Below are positions 34,182 through 42,841 of a stretch of 64,000 bases of DNA, piece by piece; positions within the stretch are counted from its first letter, which is position 1, and every line of letters starts with the position of its first letter. The stretch lies in assembly GCA_965237595.1 (NCBI GenBank), contig CBDEFY010000003.1:21652-85651 (forward strand), read 5' to 3'. A model generated the notes under the pieces. That model searched no databases. It saw only the letters and a program-made list of their open reading frames with translations, and was not told where the DNA came from. This stretch comes from UBA9611 sp965237595 (GTDB lineage: Bacteria; Chloroflexota; Dehalococcoidia; Lucifugimonadales; UBA3495). The position numbers were made by a program, and so were the translations under genes.

Positions 34182-34598
34182 CTACACAATGGGAAGCACG
34201 CCCGGCAATTCAATCAACCCCCGCGCCTGCAGGGAGTTCAACAATTGGGAGACGAAGGAGCCGAAGAGCTTGCCGTCCCAATCGGCGGCATCTTCTCCGT
34301 GCACCGTTTGCTGGGTCCGGGGTGGGATCCTGAGGTGCACCGTCCCGGGGCCCTCGGGTTCAATTTCCAGACGTCCCAGGGGAAACAATGGCTGGCCCTC
34401 CATATTGGGGTCCATGGCGTTGATCACCAGGTCCCAGCGCCGTCCCAGCGTCCCTTTGCCTGCTCTAACTTTGTAAATGTACTCACCACATGAAAAGCGG
34501 GCCGATTCCTCTTCTAGCAATGAGGCAATCCCCGCGAAATCCACCTCCACATCCACATCCACACCCCCCTCCAGCAGAAACATGGCGAATGAAGACAT
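34182..34598 (-). CDS. hypothetical protein between carA and carB
   Basis: 138 residues, no family recognised. The sequence begins MSSFAMFLLEGGVDVDVEVD, is mixed charge with no membrane segment, and ends LLNSLQARGLIELPGVLPIV. It is co-oriented with carA and carB and fits their spacing (66 bases before carB). The reading frame is longer than expected by chance for the intergenic gap. Function unknown. Confidence 0.6.
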   Translation of the reverse strand: MSSFAMFLLEGGVDVDVEVDFAGIASLLEEESARFSCGEYIYKVRAGKGTLGRRWDLVINAMDPNMEGQPLFPLGRLEIEPEGPGTVHLRIPPRTQQTVHGEDAADWDGKLFGSFVSQLLNSLQARGLIELPGVLPIV

Positions 34599-34768
34599 TA
34601 AAAATCCTCCAAAAATAAAACGCCTGCTAGGGTCGGATCATGAAGTTTGGGCTTGTAAATTCGAGTCGCCCTACCTCTTTCGCTATTTGCTCAGTGGCAG
34701 CCTCCTTGGTCGATTCGGGCCATTGCGCCCTGATTTTTTTTGCTTCTGACAGTTGGGCTGGTGGAACG

Positions 34769-35920
34769 TTAGCCTTGGAAATCTTCGACCATCTCAATGA
34801 ACTGGTCGAACAGATACTCGTTGTCCCTGGGCCCGGGTGAAGCCTCTGAATGATATTGTATGGTAAAAAGGGGCATGTCTTTATGGCGAAGGCCTTCCAC
34901 AGTTTCGTCATTTAAGTTGATATGTGAGACTTCCAAGCCTGAGGGCAATTTCTCGGAACTGACAGCATAACCATGGTTCTGGGCGGTTATGTAAACGTGG
35001 CCGTCGGCCAGGTCTTTCACGGGGTGATTGCCGCCCCGGTGGCCGAATTTTAGCTTGAAGGTCTCGGCGCCCAGGGCGCGGGCAACAATCTGATGTCCCA
35101 AACATATCCCCATCACCGGGACGCGGCCCAATATCTGGCGGGTGTTGTCGACCACATAATCCAACAATTGAGGGTCACCGGGTCCGGGTGACAGCAAGAT
35201 TCCAGAGGGGTTCATGGCCAGCAGTTCATCGGCCGGTGTGGCCGCCGGCACCACGGTCACCTGGCAACTGTGCCGGCGCAACTGCCGCAGGATGTTGTAC
35301 TTGAGGCCGCAGTCGGTTACGAGTATCCGGTACTTGGCGTCTTTTTGGTCTTCATTCGGGTTCTGCCAGTCGTATTCCTTGCCAGTGCTCACAGTGGCAA
35401 CGTAATCCCGGTCGCCGTACGGAGGTGTGTCCTGCAACCTCCTTAGCGCTGCATCAGGCGCTCCCGTGGTGATGATGCCCATCATCACGCCCTGGGAACG
35501 CAGCCGCCTGGTTATCGCCCTAGTGTCAATATCGCTGATGCCGGGGACTCCCTGGCTGGCCAGGAACTCGTGCAGGGTGCGCTCGCTGCGCCCGTGGCTG
35601 GGCTGATCGCAATGCTCCCGCACAATCAGTCCACCCACCTGAATATGGTCCGACTCGTAATCCTCGGCGTTGATGCCGTAATTTCCCACCAGGGGATAGG
35701 TGAGGGTCACCATTTGTCCGGCATAGGACGGGTCGGTCAGAACCTCTTGATAGCCGGTCATGCTGGTGTTGAACACCACCTCGCCAAGGCCGTCGGCCTC
35801 GGCGCCAAAGCCAACACCTTCGTGGATAGAGCCGTCTTCCAAGACCAGATAGGCTGGATTGTGCAATCTAGCGCACCCGCCCATAGTCAAATATTTGATT
35901 AATATTTCGCTCGCCGGCAC
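34769..35920 (-). CDS. carA: carbamoyl-phosphate synthase small subunit
   Basis: 383 residues. N-terminal CPSase_sm_chain domain (FNTSMTGYQEVLTDPSYAGQ) and a C-terminal class I glutamine amidotransferase with VMGICLGHQIVARALGAETF (nucleophile Cys) and ITAQNHGYAV. It hydrolyses glutamine to ammonia for CarB. The 3' gap of 170 bases before the orf has no gene. Confidence 0.97.
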   Translation of the reverse strand: MPASEILIKYLTMGGCARLHNPAYLVLEDGSIHEGVGFGAEADGLGEVVFNTSMTGYQEVLTDPSYAGQMVTLTYPLVGNYGINAEDYESDHIQVGGLIVREHCDQPSHGRSERTLHEFLASQGVPGISDIDTRAITRRLRSQGVMMGIITTGAPDAALRRLQDTPPYGDRDYVATVSTGKEYDWQNPNEDQKDAKYRILVTDCGLKYNILRQLRRHSCQVTVVPAATPADELLAMNPSGILLSPGPGDPQLLDYVVDNTRQILGRVPVMGICLGHQIVARALGAETFKLKFGHRGGNHPVKDLADGHVYITAQNHGYAVSSEKLPSGLEVSHINLNDETVEGLRHKDMPLFTIQYHSEASPGPRDNEYLFDQFIEMVEDFQG

Positions 35921-35955
35921 CGGCTAGAGACTGACTTTCCGTCTGAGGACGCTGG

Positions 35956-37329
35956 TTAAGGTCTGGCACGAGGTTCTTCTATCCTCAGTCCCGGCCCTTG
36001 ATAAACCAGGCTTCCCGAGGCGATTGTGGCCACCACACGGCCCTTCAACACGGTACCTTCCAAGGGAGTGTTCTTGCCTTTGGACTCGAACTCGGAGGTG
36101 TCCACCGTCCATTCTTGTTCCGGGTCGAACAGCACAATGTCGGCCGGGGTTCCCGCCTGCATCGAGGCCAGGTCCGCGTAGCTGTCACCCAGGACCCTGG
36201 CCGGACCGGTGGTCAACCGGTCGACCATGGCGCCCATGCTCAACTTCCTGCTGTGGACCAATTGCAAGGCTGAGCCCAACGCCGTCTCCAACACGCTGAT
36301 GCCGAAGGCCGCATCATAGTAGGTCACCTGTTTGCTGGTCAGGTCGTGGGGCGCGTGGTCGGTGGCGATGCAGTCAATCACCCCATCCACCAATGCCGCT
36401 ACCAAGGCGTCAACGTCCCGTTGGGCGCGAAGTGGGGGATAGACTTTGGTGCTGGTGTCATAGGCCGCGCCGCTGGCCGCGTTCGTAGGTTCACCTTTAC
36501 TACCCAAAACCCATTGGTCGGTGATGGTCAGATGATGGGGGCAGACCTCGGCGGTTACAGAAATGCCCCGCTCCTTGGCTTCCCGGACCAACGGCACGCT
36601 GCCCGCCGTGCTGACGTGGGCCACGTGGAGCCGCCCACCGGTGGCCTCGGCCAAGGCTATGTCCCTGGCAATCATGGTATCTTCGGCGGCGGCGGGTATG
36701 CCGCCCAGTCCCAGGTGTGTCGCCACCGGGCCTTCAGCCATCACGCCGCCGCAACACAGCGAGCGGTCCTGGCAGTGGTTGCTGATGGGCAGCCGCAGGT
36801 CTGAGCTATAGGTCAGGGCCAGGCGCATCAAGTTGGCGTCATATACCGGGTCTCCATCGTCGCTGAAGGCCACCACCCCGACGCTGGCAAGTTCTTCCAT
36901 CTCGGCAAGTTCGTGGCCCTTCCGCCCCTTGGTCACGCAGCCGATGGGCAGGATACGGACCAGAGAATCGTGGCGGGCCCGCTGGTGAATGAATTCCACC
37001 ACTGCGGCATTGTCGATGGGCGGGTCGGTGTTGGGCATGCAGCAGAGGGTGGTGAAGCCGCCTTTGGCTGCGGCCCTGGAACCGGCGGCGATGGTCTCCT
37101 TGTACTCAAAGCCCGGCTCGCGCAGGTGGCAGTGGAGGTCGATAAAGCCCGGACTGGCCACCAGACCGGACCCGTCGATGACCCGGCAGCCGTCGGGTAT
37201 CCGGTCCACACCCAGCCTTCCGGTGGCCAGGATCTCCCCACCACTCAGCAGCACATCGCCCACCCGGTCTAACTGACGGCTGGGGTCGATGATCCTGGCG
37301 CGCCGTATCATGATGATTTCCGTTTCCAC
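35956..37329 (-). CDS. pyrC: dihydroorotase
   Basis: 457-residue class I dihydroorotase. Metal motif DLHCHLREPGFEYKETI, GFTTLCCMPNTDPP and the later IATDHAPHD Asp/His residues are visible. It closes carbamoyl aspartate to dihydroorotate. Third gene of the operon, 35 bases upstream of carA. Some sequences label this family allantoinase-like, but the operon context supports pyrC. Confidence 0.96.
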   Translation of the reverse strand: METEIIMIRRARIIDPSRQLDRVGDVLLSGGEILATGRLGVDRIPDGCRVIDGSGLVASPGFIDLHCHLREPGFEYKETIAAGSRAAAKGGFTTLCCMPNTDPPIDNAAVVEFIHQRARHDSLVRILPIGCVTKGRKGHELAEMEELASVGVVAFSDDGDPVYDANLMRLALTYSSDLRLPISNHCQDRSLCCGGVMAEGPVATHLGLGGIPAAAEDTMIARDIALAEATGGRLHVAHVSTAGSVPLVREAKERGISVTAEVCPHHLTITDQWVLGSKGEPTNAASGAAYDTSTKVYPPLRAQRDVDALVAALVDGVIDCIATDHAPHDLTSKQVTYYDAAFGISVLETALGSALQLVHSRKLSMGAMVDRLTTGPARVLGDSYADLASMQAGTPADIVLFDPEQEWTVDTSEFESKGKNTPLEGTVLKGRVVATIASGSLVYQGPGLRIEEPRARP

Positions 37330-37374
37330 ACACCTCTCCCGCGTTCTGGTTTCCGGATTCTGGGGCCTATTGGG

Positions 37375-38415
37375 TTATTCACTGGTTCCGCTGGTCAACA
37401 TGAAGAGCAGGGCCATGCGCACGGCCACACCGTTAGTCACCTGTTCCTCAATCACTGAGCTTCCCCCGTGCGCGATGCTGGCACTAATCTCGATACCTTC
37501 GTTGATGGGGCCGGGGTGCATCACCATGGCGCTGGGATTGGCCTTGGCCAGCCGATCATCGGTGAGCTGCCAGCGGCGGATGTACTCCCGCAGACTGGGC
37601 AGGAATCCGGCATTCTGCCTCTCTTTTTGGAGGCGCAGGGCCATGACCACGTCGGCCCCTTCGATAGCCCGGTCCAGATCGGTATCCACCTCAACCAAGG
37701 ACGCGATCTGGGAGCGGGCGATGCTTCCGCTGGAACGGAGCAGATCGGGCGGCATCAGGGTGCTGGGGCCGGACAGGACGACTTTGGCCCCCATCTTGGC
37801 GAAACCCCAGATGTTGGAGCGGGCCACCCGGCTGTGGAGGACGTCCCCAACCATGACCACCTTCAGCCCTTCAATGGAACCCGGTGAACCAGGGTTGCCG
37901 GAACCAAGTTTGTCCTGCACCGTGTACAAATCCAACAGGGCCTGGGTCGGATGGGCGTGGAGGCCGTCTCCCGCGTTGATGATGCTGACCTTGTCCAGAT
38001 GCTGGGCCAACAGATAGGGGGCACCCGAGTGGGGGTGGCGCACCACGATGGTGTCTACACCCATGGCCTGGATTGTCAGTCCGGTGTTGAGCAGTGATTC
38101 GCCCTTTTCGGCGCTGCTGTCCGTCGCAGCCACGTTGATTACGTCGGCGCTCAGCACCTTGCCGGCCTCTTCGAATGAGATCCTGGTGCGGGTGCTGGCC
38201 TCGTAGAACAGGGTCACCACCACCCTTCCCCGAAGGGCTGGGACTTTCTTGATGTCCCGGCCGAGGACCTCTTTCATGCTGAGAGCGGATTCCAAGACGC
38301 CCGCAATCTCCTCCTGGGAGAAATCGTCCAGGTCCAGGACGTGCTTCCTCGGTGGCGATTTTACGGTCAGGGCGTCGTCGATGTCCGGGGTTTCGATTGT
38401 TCGGGAGAGGCTCAT
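37375..38415 (-). CDS. pyrB: aspartate carbamoyltransferase catalytic subunit
   Basis: 346 residues. Carbamoyl-phosphate motif FYEASTRTRISFE, IQAMGVDTIVVRHPHSGAPY, HAHPTQALLDLYT and MHPGPINEG (the carbamoyl aspartate site). It commits carbamoyl phosphate to pyrimidines. No pyrI regulatory subunit is present nearby. The N-terminus before HVLDLDDFSQ is about 20 residues longer than usual. Confidence 0.97.
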   Translation of the reverse strand: MSLSRTIETPDIDDALTVKSPPRKHVLDLDDFSQEEIAGVLESALSMKEVLGRDIKKVPALRGRVVVTLFYEASTRTRISFEEAGKVLSADVINVAATDSSAEKGESLLNTGLTIQAMGVDTIVVRHPHSGAPYLLAQHLDKVSIINAGDGLHAHPTQALLDLYTVQDKLGSGNPGSPGSIEGLKVVMVGDVLHSRVARSNIWGFAKMGAKVVLSGPSTLMPPDLLRSSGSIARSQIASLVEVDTDLDRAIEGADVVMALRLQKERQNAGFLPSLREYIRRWQLTDDRLAKANPSAMVMHPGPINEGIEISASIAHGGSSVIEEQVTNGVAVRMALLFMLTSGTSE

Positions 38416-38453
38416 ATCAGTCAGTCCTAATTCTCCCGATTTGAGTAGCGGTG

Positions 38454-39047
38454 TTACACATCAACGTCCTCTTCGGGATCCAAATCTTCCGGAGACTCTT
38501 GCTCTTCCTCGACATGGTCCTCAATCATCAGGGCTACCTCGTCGGTGCCGTCGGTCTCCATCAGGCGCACGTTCACCCGTTCATGAATGCCCGTGGGCAG
38601 GTTCATGCCCACAAAATCGGCCCGGATGGGCAGCTCCCGGTGTCCCCGGTCCAGTAGTATGGCCAACTGGACCTGTTCGGGCCGTCCAAAGTCCACCAAA
38701 GCATCCATGGCCGCGCGCACCGTCCGGCCGGTGTATAAAACATCATCGACCAGTACCACCCGCTTGTCCTGGATACCCATTGGTATGTCGGTGGGCTGCA
38801 GCTTAGCCGGGGCACGGGCCCGGAGGTCGTCCCGGTAGAGGCTAACATCCAAGGTAGCCACGGGGACCTCCACACCCTCGAACTCCGCCAGGTTGGCGGC
38901 GATACGGTGGCCCAGGTGGACCCCCCTGGTATGGATGCCCACAATTACCAGGTCCTGTGCTCCCCGGTTGCGCTCGAGTATCTCGTGGGCCACCCTGGCC
39001 AGGGCCCGGCGCAGGTCCTCTTGGTTCATTATCTGTCGTTCTTGCAT
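38454..39047 (-). CDS. pyrR: bifunctional pyr operon regulator/uracil phosphoribosyltransferase
   Basis: 197 residues. The PRPP-binding motif VVLVDDVLYTGRTVRAAMDA and LVIVGIHTRGVHLGHRIA are diagnostic of PyrR. It binds the pyr leader RNA in response to UMP. It is the first gene of the operon and is preceded by a leader with the PyrR recognition sequence and a terminator. The C-terminal 25 residues are an acidic extension (EEEQESPEDLDPEEDVDV) not usual in PyrR. Confidence 0.96.
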   Translation of the reverse strand: MQERQIMNQEDLRRALARVAHEILERNRGAQDLVIVGIHTRGVHLGHRIAANLAEFEGVEVPVATLDVSLYRDDLRARAPAKLQPTDIPMGIQDKRVVLVDDVLYTGRTVRAAMDALVDFGRPEQVQLAILLDRGHRELPIRADFVGMNLPTGIHERVNVRLMETDGTDEVALMIEDHVEEEQESPEDLDPEEDVDV

Positions 39048-39111
39048 GCGTTTACTTGAGGGGCCTTCTTCTAGGGCAACCCATTGGACAACCTAATCAG
39101 CGCGGGCCAAT

Positions 39112-39142
39112 AAAAAAGCCCTTACCTTCAGCCGGCAAGGGC
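39112..39142 (-). terminator. pyrR: pyr operon attenuator terminator
   Basis: Minus strand: GCCCTTGCC, loop GGCTGAA, GGTAAGGGC (one G-U pair), then six U. It lies 65 bases upstream of pyrR, as a leader attenuator. Confidence 0.9.
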
Positions 39143-39189
39143 AACTTACGCATCGGGTGATTGGATTCCACCCGGCGGGGATTCGGGAC

Positions 39190-39222
39190 GCTCAACTTTG
39201 CCAGCCTCTCGGGACCGTCTTA
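39190..39222 (-). promoter_or_regulatory. pyrR: PyrR-binding anti-antiterminator loop
   Basis: Minus strand GGTCCCGAGAGGCT at 39203-39216 matches 13 of 14 positions of the PyrR consensus ARUCCNGNGAGGYU. GACG (39217-39220) and CGTC (about 39187-39190) can close the stem. It lies upstream of the terminator at 39112-39142, the standard order for PyrR attenuation. Confidence 0.85.
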
Positions 39223-39360
39223 AAAGTGTGACCGCGTCTTGGTCAGACCGGCCGCACGACCCTTGTGATTTATTCGGTTGTGTCTTTATCTTAACAGAGC
39301 GGGTGTCCTCAAAAAAGGTGAAACCCGGCCCAATCCAAGCGTCAATATCTGGACGCCGGT

Positions 39361-41469
39361 CTACGCCGAAACTCGCTTCCGGCGGTTGGACACGTAGTCA
39401 ACGAGAAGGTATTCGCCCAGGTTGGCGGCGCTGCTATAGAAGGCCCGGCCGCTGTTGATGCGGGTCATGCGGTCCACGAAGTTGACCAACTGATAGTTGT
39501 TTTCCAGCATGAAGGTGTTAATCAGGATGTCTTCTTGGGTGCACCGGCGCACCTCTTTCAAGGTCTCCAATTCAGTGCGGTGGCTGGGCGGATAGGCGAA
39601 GAAGGCCCGGTCGCCCTCCAGGTGGGCAGTGGGCTCACCGTCGGTTACAACCAATATCTGGCGGCTGCCGCCCTTCTCCTTGGCCAGCAATTTCCGGGAA
39701 AGCATCAAAGCGTGGTGCAGGTTGGTGCCCGAGACCCAAGCGTTCCAGTTGCATTTGGCCAGGTCTTCCTCTTTTATCTCGCGGGCGTAGTCGGAGAACC
39801 CGATGATGTAGAGGGTGTCCCTCGGGTATTGGCTGCGCATCAGAGCCATCAGCGCCAGGGTGACCTTCTTGGCCGCCTGCCAGTTGTTGAACAGACCCAT
39901 GGAGCGGCTCTGGTCCAACAGAAGTACGGTGGCGGTCTTGGTCATGTGCTCGTTGCGGTAGACCTCGAAGTCCTCGGGCCTGAGGCGCACCGGGACCTCC
40001 GGTGCGCCCCGGAGAACGGCGTTCTTCACCGTGGCCTGCAGGTCCACCTGGAACGGGTCGCCGAATTCGTATTTCTTGGTCTCGCCCAACACGTCGCCGT
40101 TGGCGCCCCGGTCGTCCATCTGGTGGTTGCCGATGCGGTCCTTCTTGAGATGGTCGAAGACCTCTTTCAGGGCCTTCTGGCCGATGCGGCGGATGCCCCG
40201 GGCGGTCAGGTCCATCTTCTCGTCGGCGGTCACATAACCCGCCTCTTGGAGCAGCTTCCTCAGCCGGTCGAGCTCATCGTAAGTGCGCCGGGCTTCGTCC
40301 CCCAGCAGCTCGGCCAGCTTGTCGGGGTCGATGTCGTCCAGGTTTCCGGAGCGCATGGCGTCCTGGAGGGACTGTTCCAGTTGGTCCAGTTCTTGGAGGC
40401 CGCGCATCATCTCCATGGCCTGGTCCATGGTCAGGCTGTCATCGCCCAGGAACGGGTACTGGCGGCGCAGATCGTCCATGGGCATCATCTGTTCCATGAA
40501 GGCGGCGAACTGGGCCATCTCCTGCTGGGTCTCGGGGTCCAGCGCCTGGGCCAGGGCGTCTTCCATCTCCCGGCGGGCTTCGGGCGACATGCTGTCCAGC
40601 ATGGACTGCATCTGGGCTAGCTGCTGCTGCAACTGCTCCATCAGTTCATCGAAACTCTGGGGCGGGTTGTCGCCGAACATCTGGCCGAACTGTTGCATGA
40701 AACCGCCGAAGTCCGGTTCCTGTCCGGACATCTTGTCCCGCATCATCTGGTTCAGCTGCCGCATCATCTCGCGGGTGGCGGCCATGTCCTCTTCCGACAT
40801 GCCCCTCATTTGGTCCATCATCTGTTGGCCCATGTTCTGGGCCATCTGGCTCTTCAGCATGTCCAGCAGTTCTTGGAACTTCTGCTGGGCCTCGGGGTCC
40901 ATGAAGTCGTACTCCATGTACTCCTTGAGCTGACCCCCAAGACCTTCCGGCAGATTGTCCAGACGCTCCCGGTTGTGTTCGGCGCGCTTCTCCAACAGGT
41001 CGTACAGGTCTTCTTGCTGGGCCCGGTCTTCGCCGTGGTTGGACTCAACCTGTTCCAACGCCTCGTCCAGCCGGCGCTGGATGCCCTCGCGCTCGGTCTT
41101 GATTATGTCTTCGAGCCGTTCCTTGAGGTCATCGACCACCGAGTCCATGTTGTGCTGTTGCAGTTGTTGCCGCCGCTGGTTCTTCAACTGCTCCATCAGC
41201 TCCCTGAGGCCGGGCATCTGTTGACCGTCGCGGTTCTGGATCCCCTGGCGCAACATGTCCCGCAGTGCCTGCATGACGTCGCCTTGGTTGAGGATGTCCT
41301 CCGAGAGAAGGTCCATCAACTCGTCGGCGTCCAATTCGAAGATCCGCTGGCTGCCGTCCCATTGGGAGTACTTATATGTGCGGTAGAGCATTGCGCCTTC
41401 CTCGCCGGCCGGCCCGTTCACAACCTGGATACCAGGCTCATCATACCTGGGGGCTTCGAGCAATAGCAA
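39361..41469 (-). CDS. VWA domain-containing protein with long coiled N-terminus
   Basis: 702 residues. Residues about 50-400 are rich in Gln, Met and Glu and are predicted to be helical or coiled (LNQMMRDKMSGQEPDFGGFM region). The C-terminal VWA domain (from residue about 520) has LLLDQSRSMG (MIDAS D-x-S-x-S), a Thr in SGTNLHH and VVTDGEP, so metal-dependent adhesion is plausible. In many bacteria such proteins work with a MoxR/magnesium-chelatase-type AAA ATPase, but none is adjacent here. Divergent from the CoA-transferase at 41607. Confidence 0.88.
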   Translation of the reverse strand: MLLLEAPRYDEPGIQVVNGPAGEEGAMLYRTYKYSQWDGSQRIFELDADELMDLLSEDILNQGDVMQALRDMLRQGIQNRDGQQMPGLRELMEQLKNQRRQQLQQHNMDSVVDDLKERLEDIIKTEREGIQRRLDEALEQVESNHGEDRAQQEDLYDLLEKRAEHNRERLDNLPEGLGGQLKEYMEYDFMDPEAQQKFQELLDMLKSQMAQNMGQQMMDQMRGMSEEDMAATREMMRQLNQMMRDKMSGQEPDFGGFMQQFGQMFGDNPPQSFDELMEQLQQQLAQMQSMLDSMSPEARREMEDALAQALDPETQQEMAQFAAFMEQMMPMDDLRRQYPFLGDDSLTMDQAMEMMRGLQELDQLEQSLQDAMRSGNLDDIDPDKLAELLGDEARRTYDELDRLRKLLQEAGYVTADEKMDLTARGIRRIGQKALKEVFDHLKKDRIGNHQMDDRGANGDVLGETKKYEFGDPFQVDLQATVKNAVLRGAPEVPVRLRPEDFEVYRNEHMTKTATVLLLDQSRSMGLFNNWQAAKKVTLALMALMRSQYPRDTLYIIGFSDYAREIKEEDLAKCNWNAWVSGTNLHHALMLSRKLLAKEKGGSRQILVVTDGEPTAHLEGDRAFFAYPPSHRTELETLKEVRRCTQEDILINTFMLENNYQLVNFVDRMTRINSGRAFYSSAANLGEYLLVDYVSNRRKRVSA

Positions 41470-41606
41470 GGTTGATTAGCGTATTTTAGCTTCGGATTCA
41501 CTGAGTCGGGGCTCCGGTGAGGTACCCTGAGCCCATGCTATAATCGCCCGTCCGGGTCCAGGCCTGGCCAATGGCGGACCGGGCATAGCCGATGGAGGTA
41601 GGCAAA

Positions 41607-42833
41607 ATGCTCAGCCCGTACACGGTGCTGGACCTCACTGGCGGCCGGGGCGACCTGGCCAGCATGCTGTTGGGTGACATGGGCGCCACGGTCATAAAGG
41701 TGGAACCTCCCGCCGGCGCGGCCGGGCGGAGCGAACCGCCGTTTATCGACGGAGGTCCGGAGTCGGAACGCAGCCTGCCTTTCTTCGCATTCAACCGGAA
41801 TAAACAGGGGATTACCCTGGACCTGGAAGTCGAAGCGGGCCGAAACGCCCTGACGGGCCTGGTAAAAATGGCGGACTTATTGTTCGAATCAGGCCAGCCG
41901 GCCACCCTGGACAGCCTGGGATTGGGCTTCGATACGCTGAAAGAGATAAACCCCAAGATCATCCATGTGGCCATCTCTCCCTATGGATGGGACGGCCCCT
42001 ACGCCGATTACCCGGCCAGCGATCTGACCATTGCCGCCATGGGCGGTCCCATGGGCCTCCAGGGGGTGCCCGAGCGGGCTCCGATTCGTATCTCAGTGCC
42101 CCAGGTCTGGCTGCACGCCGGGTCAGAAGCCGCGACCGCCGCCTTGACCGCCCATGCCCTGATGCTGCGTACCGGACAGGCCCAATTCGTTGATGTCTCC
42201 GCTCAGACCGCGATGATGGCGACCATGCTTCAAGGGGTGTCCGCCCACGCCATTCAGGGGTTCGACTACAACCGCGGCGGGTCTCTGCTCCCCCTCGGAC
42301 AGGTTACTTTGCAAGTGGTATTTGATTGCGCCGACGGCTATATCGTACTCATTCCCAGCGGTCCCACGCTGGCGGTGATGGTGCCCTGGTTCGTGGAGGA
42401 CGGCTTAGTGCCTGAAAGTTGGATCGACGGCGAAGAATGGCCAACCTACCACTACCGCCTGCTCCAAGGTCAGCCCACATCCTACAGTTTGGAAGAGGTG
42501 CTGGACGCGATCACCAAATACGTCGCCAAATACACCAAGAGCCATCTGCTGGAGCGGGGCCTGCGGGAAGGAGTGAGCCTGGCTCCGGTGAACGATATCC
42601 AGGACTTGACCGGGTTCCAGCATCTGGAAGAACGGGGGTACTGGTTGCCGGCGCCCCTGCCCAATGGCATTGAAACTCGGGTGCCGGGGGTGGTTGCCCG
42701 TATGTCGGAAACCCCCATGAGCGTGAGGAGTTGGGCCCCGGCGCTGGGTGAGCATAACCGCCAAGTCCTGAACTCCATGCTGGGACTGAGCGATGAGGAA
42801 ATAAATCTGGCGACTGGCGGAATGGCCGGTTAA
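41607..42833 (+). CDS. CaiB/BaiF family III CoA-transferase
   Basis: About 408 residues. Start chosen at ATG 41607, six bases after GGAGGT (41595-41600), in preference to the earlier ATG at 41592. It begins MLSPYTVLDLTGGRGDLAS; NRNKQGITLDLEVEAGRNAL and AQFVDVSAQTAMMA are family segments. The region that usually carries the active-site Asp reads VPQVWLHAGSEA, so the Asp is not visible. It may be non-catalytic or use a different residue. It is followed by another CoA-transferase. Confidence 0.88.
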   Translation: MLSPYTVLDLTGGRGDLASMLLGDMGATVIKVEPPAGAAGRSEPPFIDGGPESERSLPFFAFNRNKQGITLDLEVEAGRNALTGLVKMADLLFESGQPATLDSLGLGFDTLKEINPKIIHVAISPYGWDGPYADYPASDLTIAAMGGPMGLQGVPERAPIRISVPQVWLHAGSEAATAALTAHALMLRTGQAQFVDVSAQTAMMATMLQGVSAHAIQGFDYNRGGSLLPLGQVTLQVVFDCADGYIVLIPSGPTLAVMVPWFVEDGLVPESWIDGEEWPTYHYRLLQGQPTSYSLEEVLDAITKYVAKYTKSHLLERGLREGVSLAPVNDIQDLTGFQHLEERGYWLPAPLPNGIETRVPGVVARMSETPMSVRSWAPALGEHNRQVLNSMLGLSDEEINLATGGMAG

Positions 42834-42841
42834 AGGAGCGC

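Noticed and set aside
39535..40620. 361-residue ORF antisense to the VWA gene
   Set aside because: Composition reflects the complement of Gln/Met-rich coding; no independent start signal or family.
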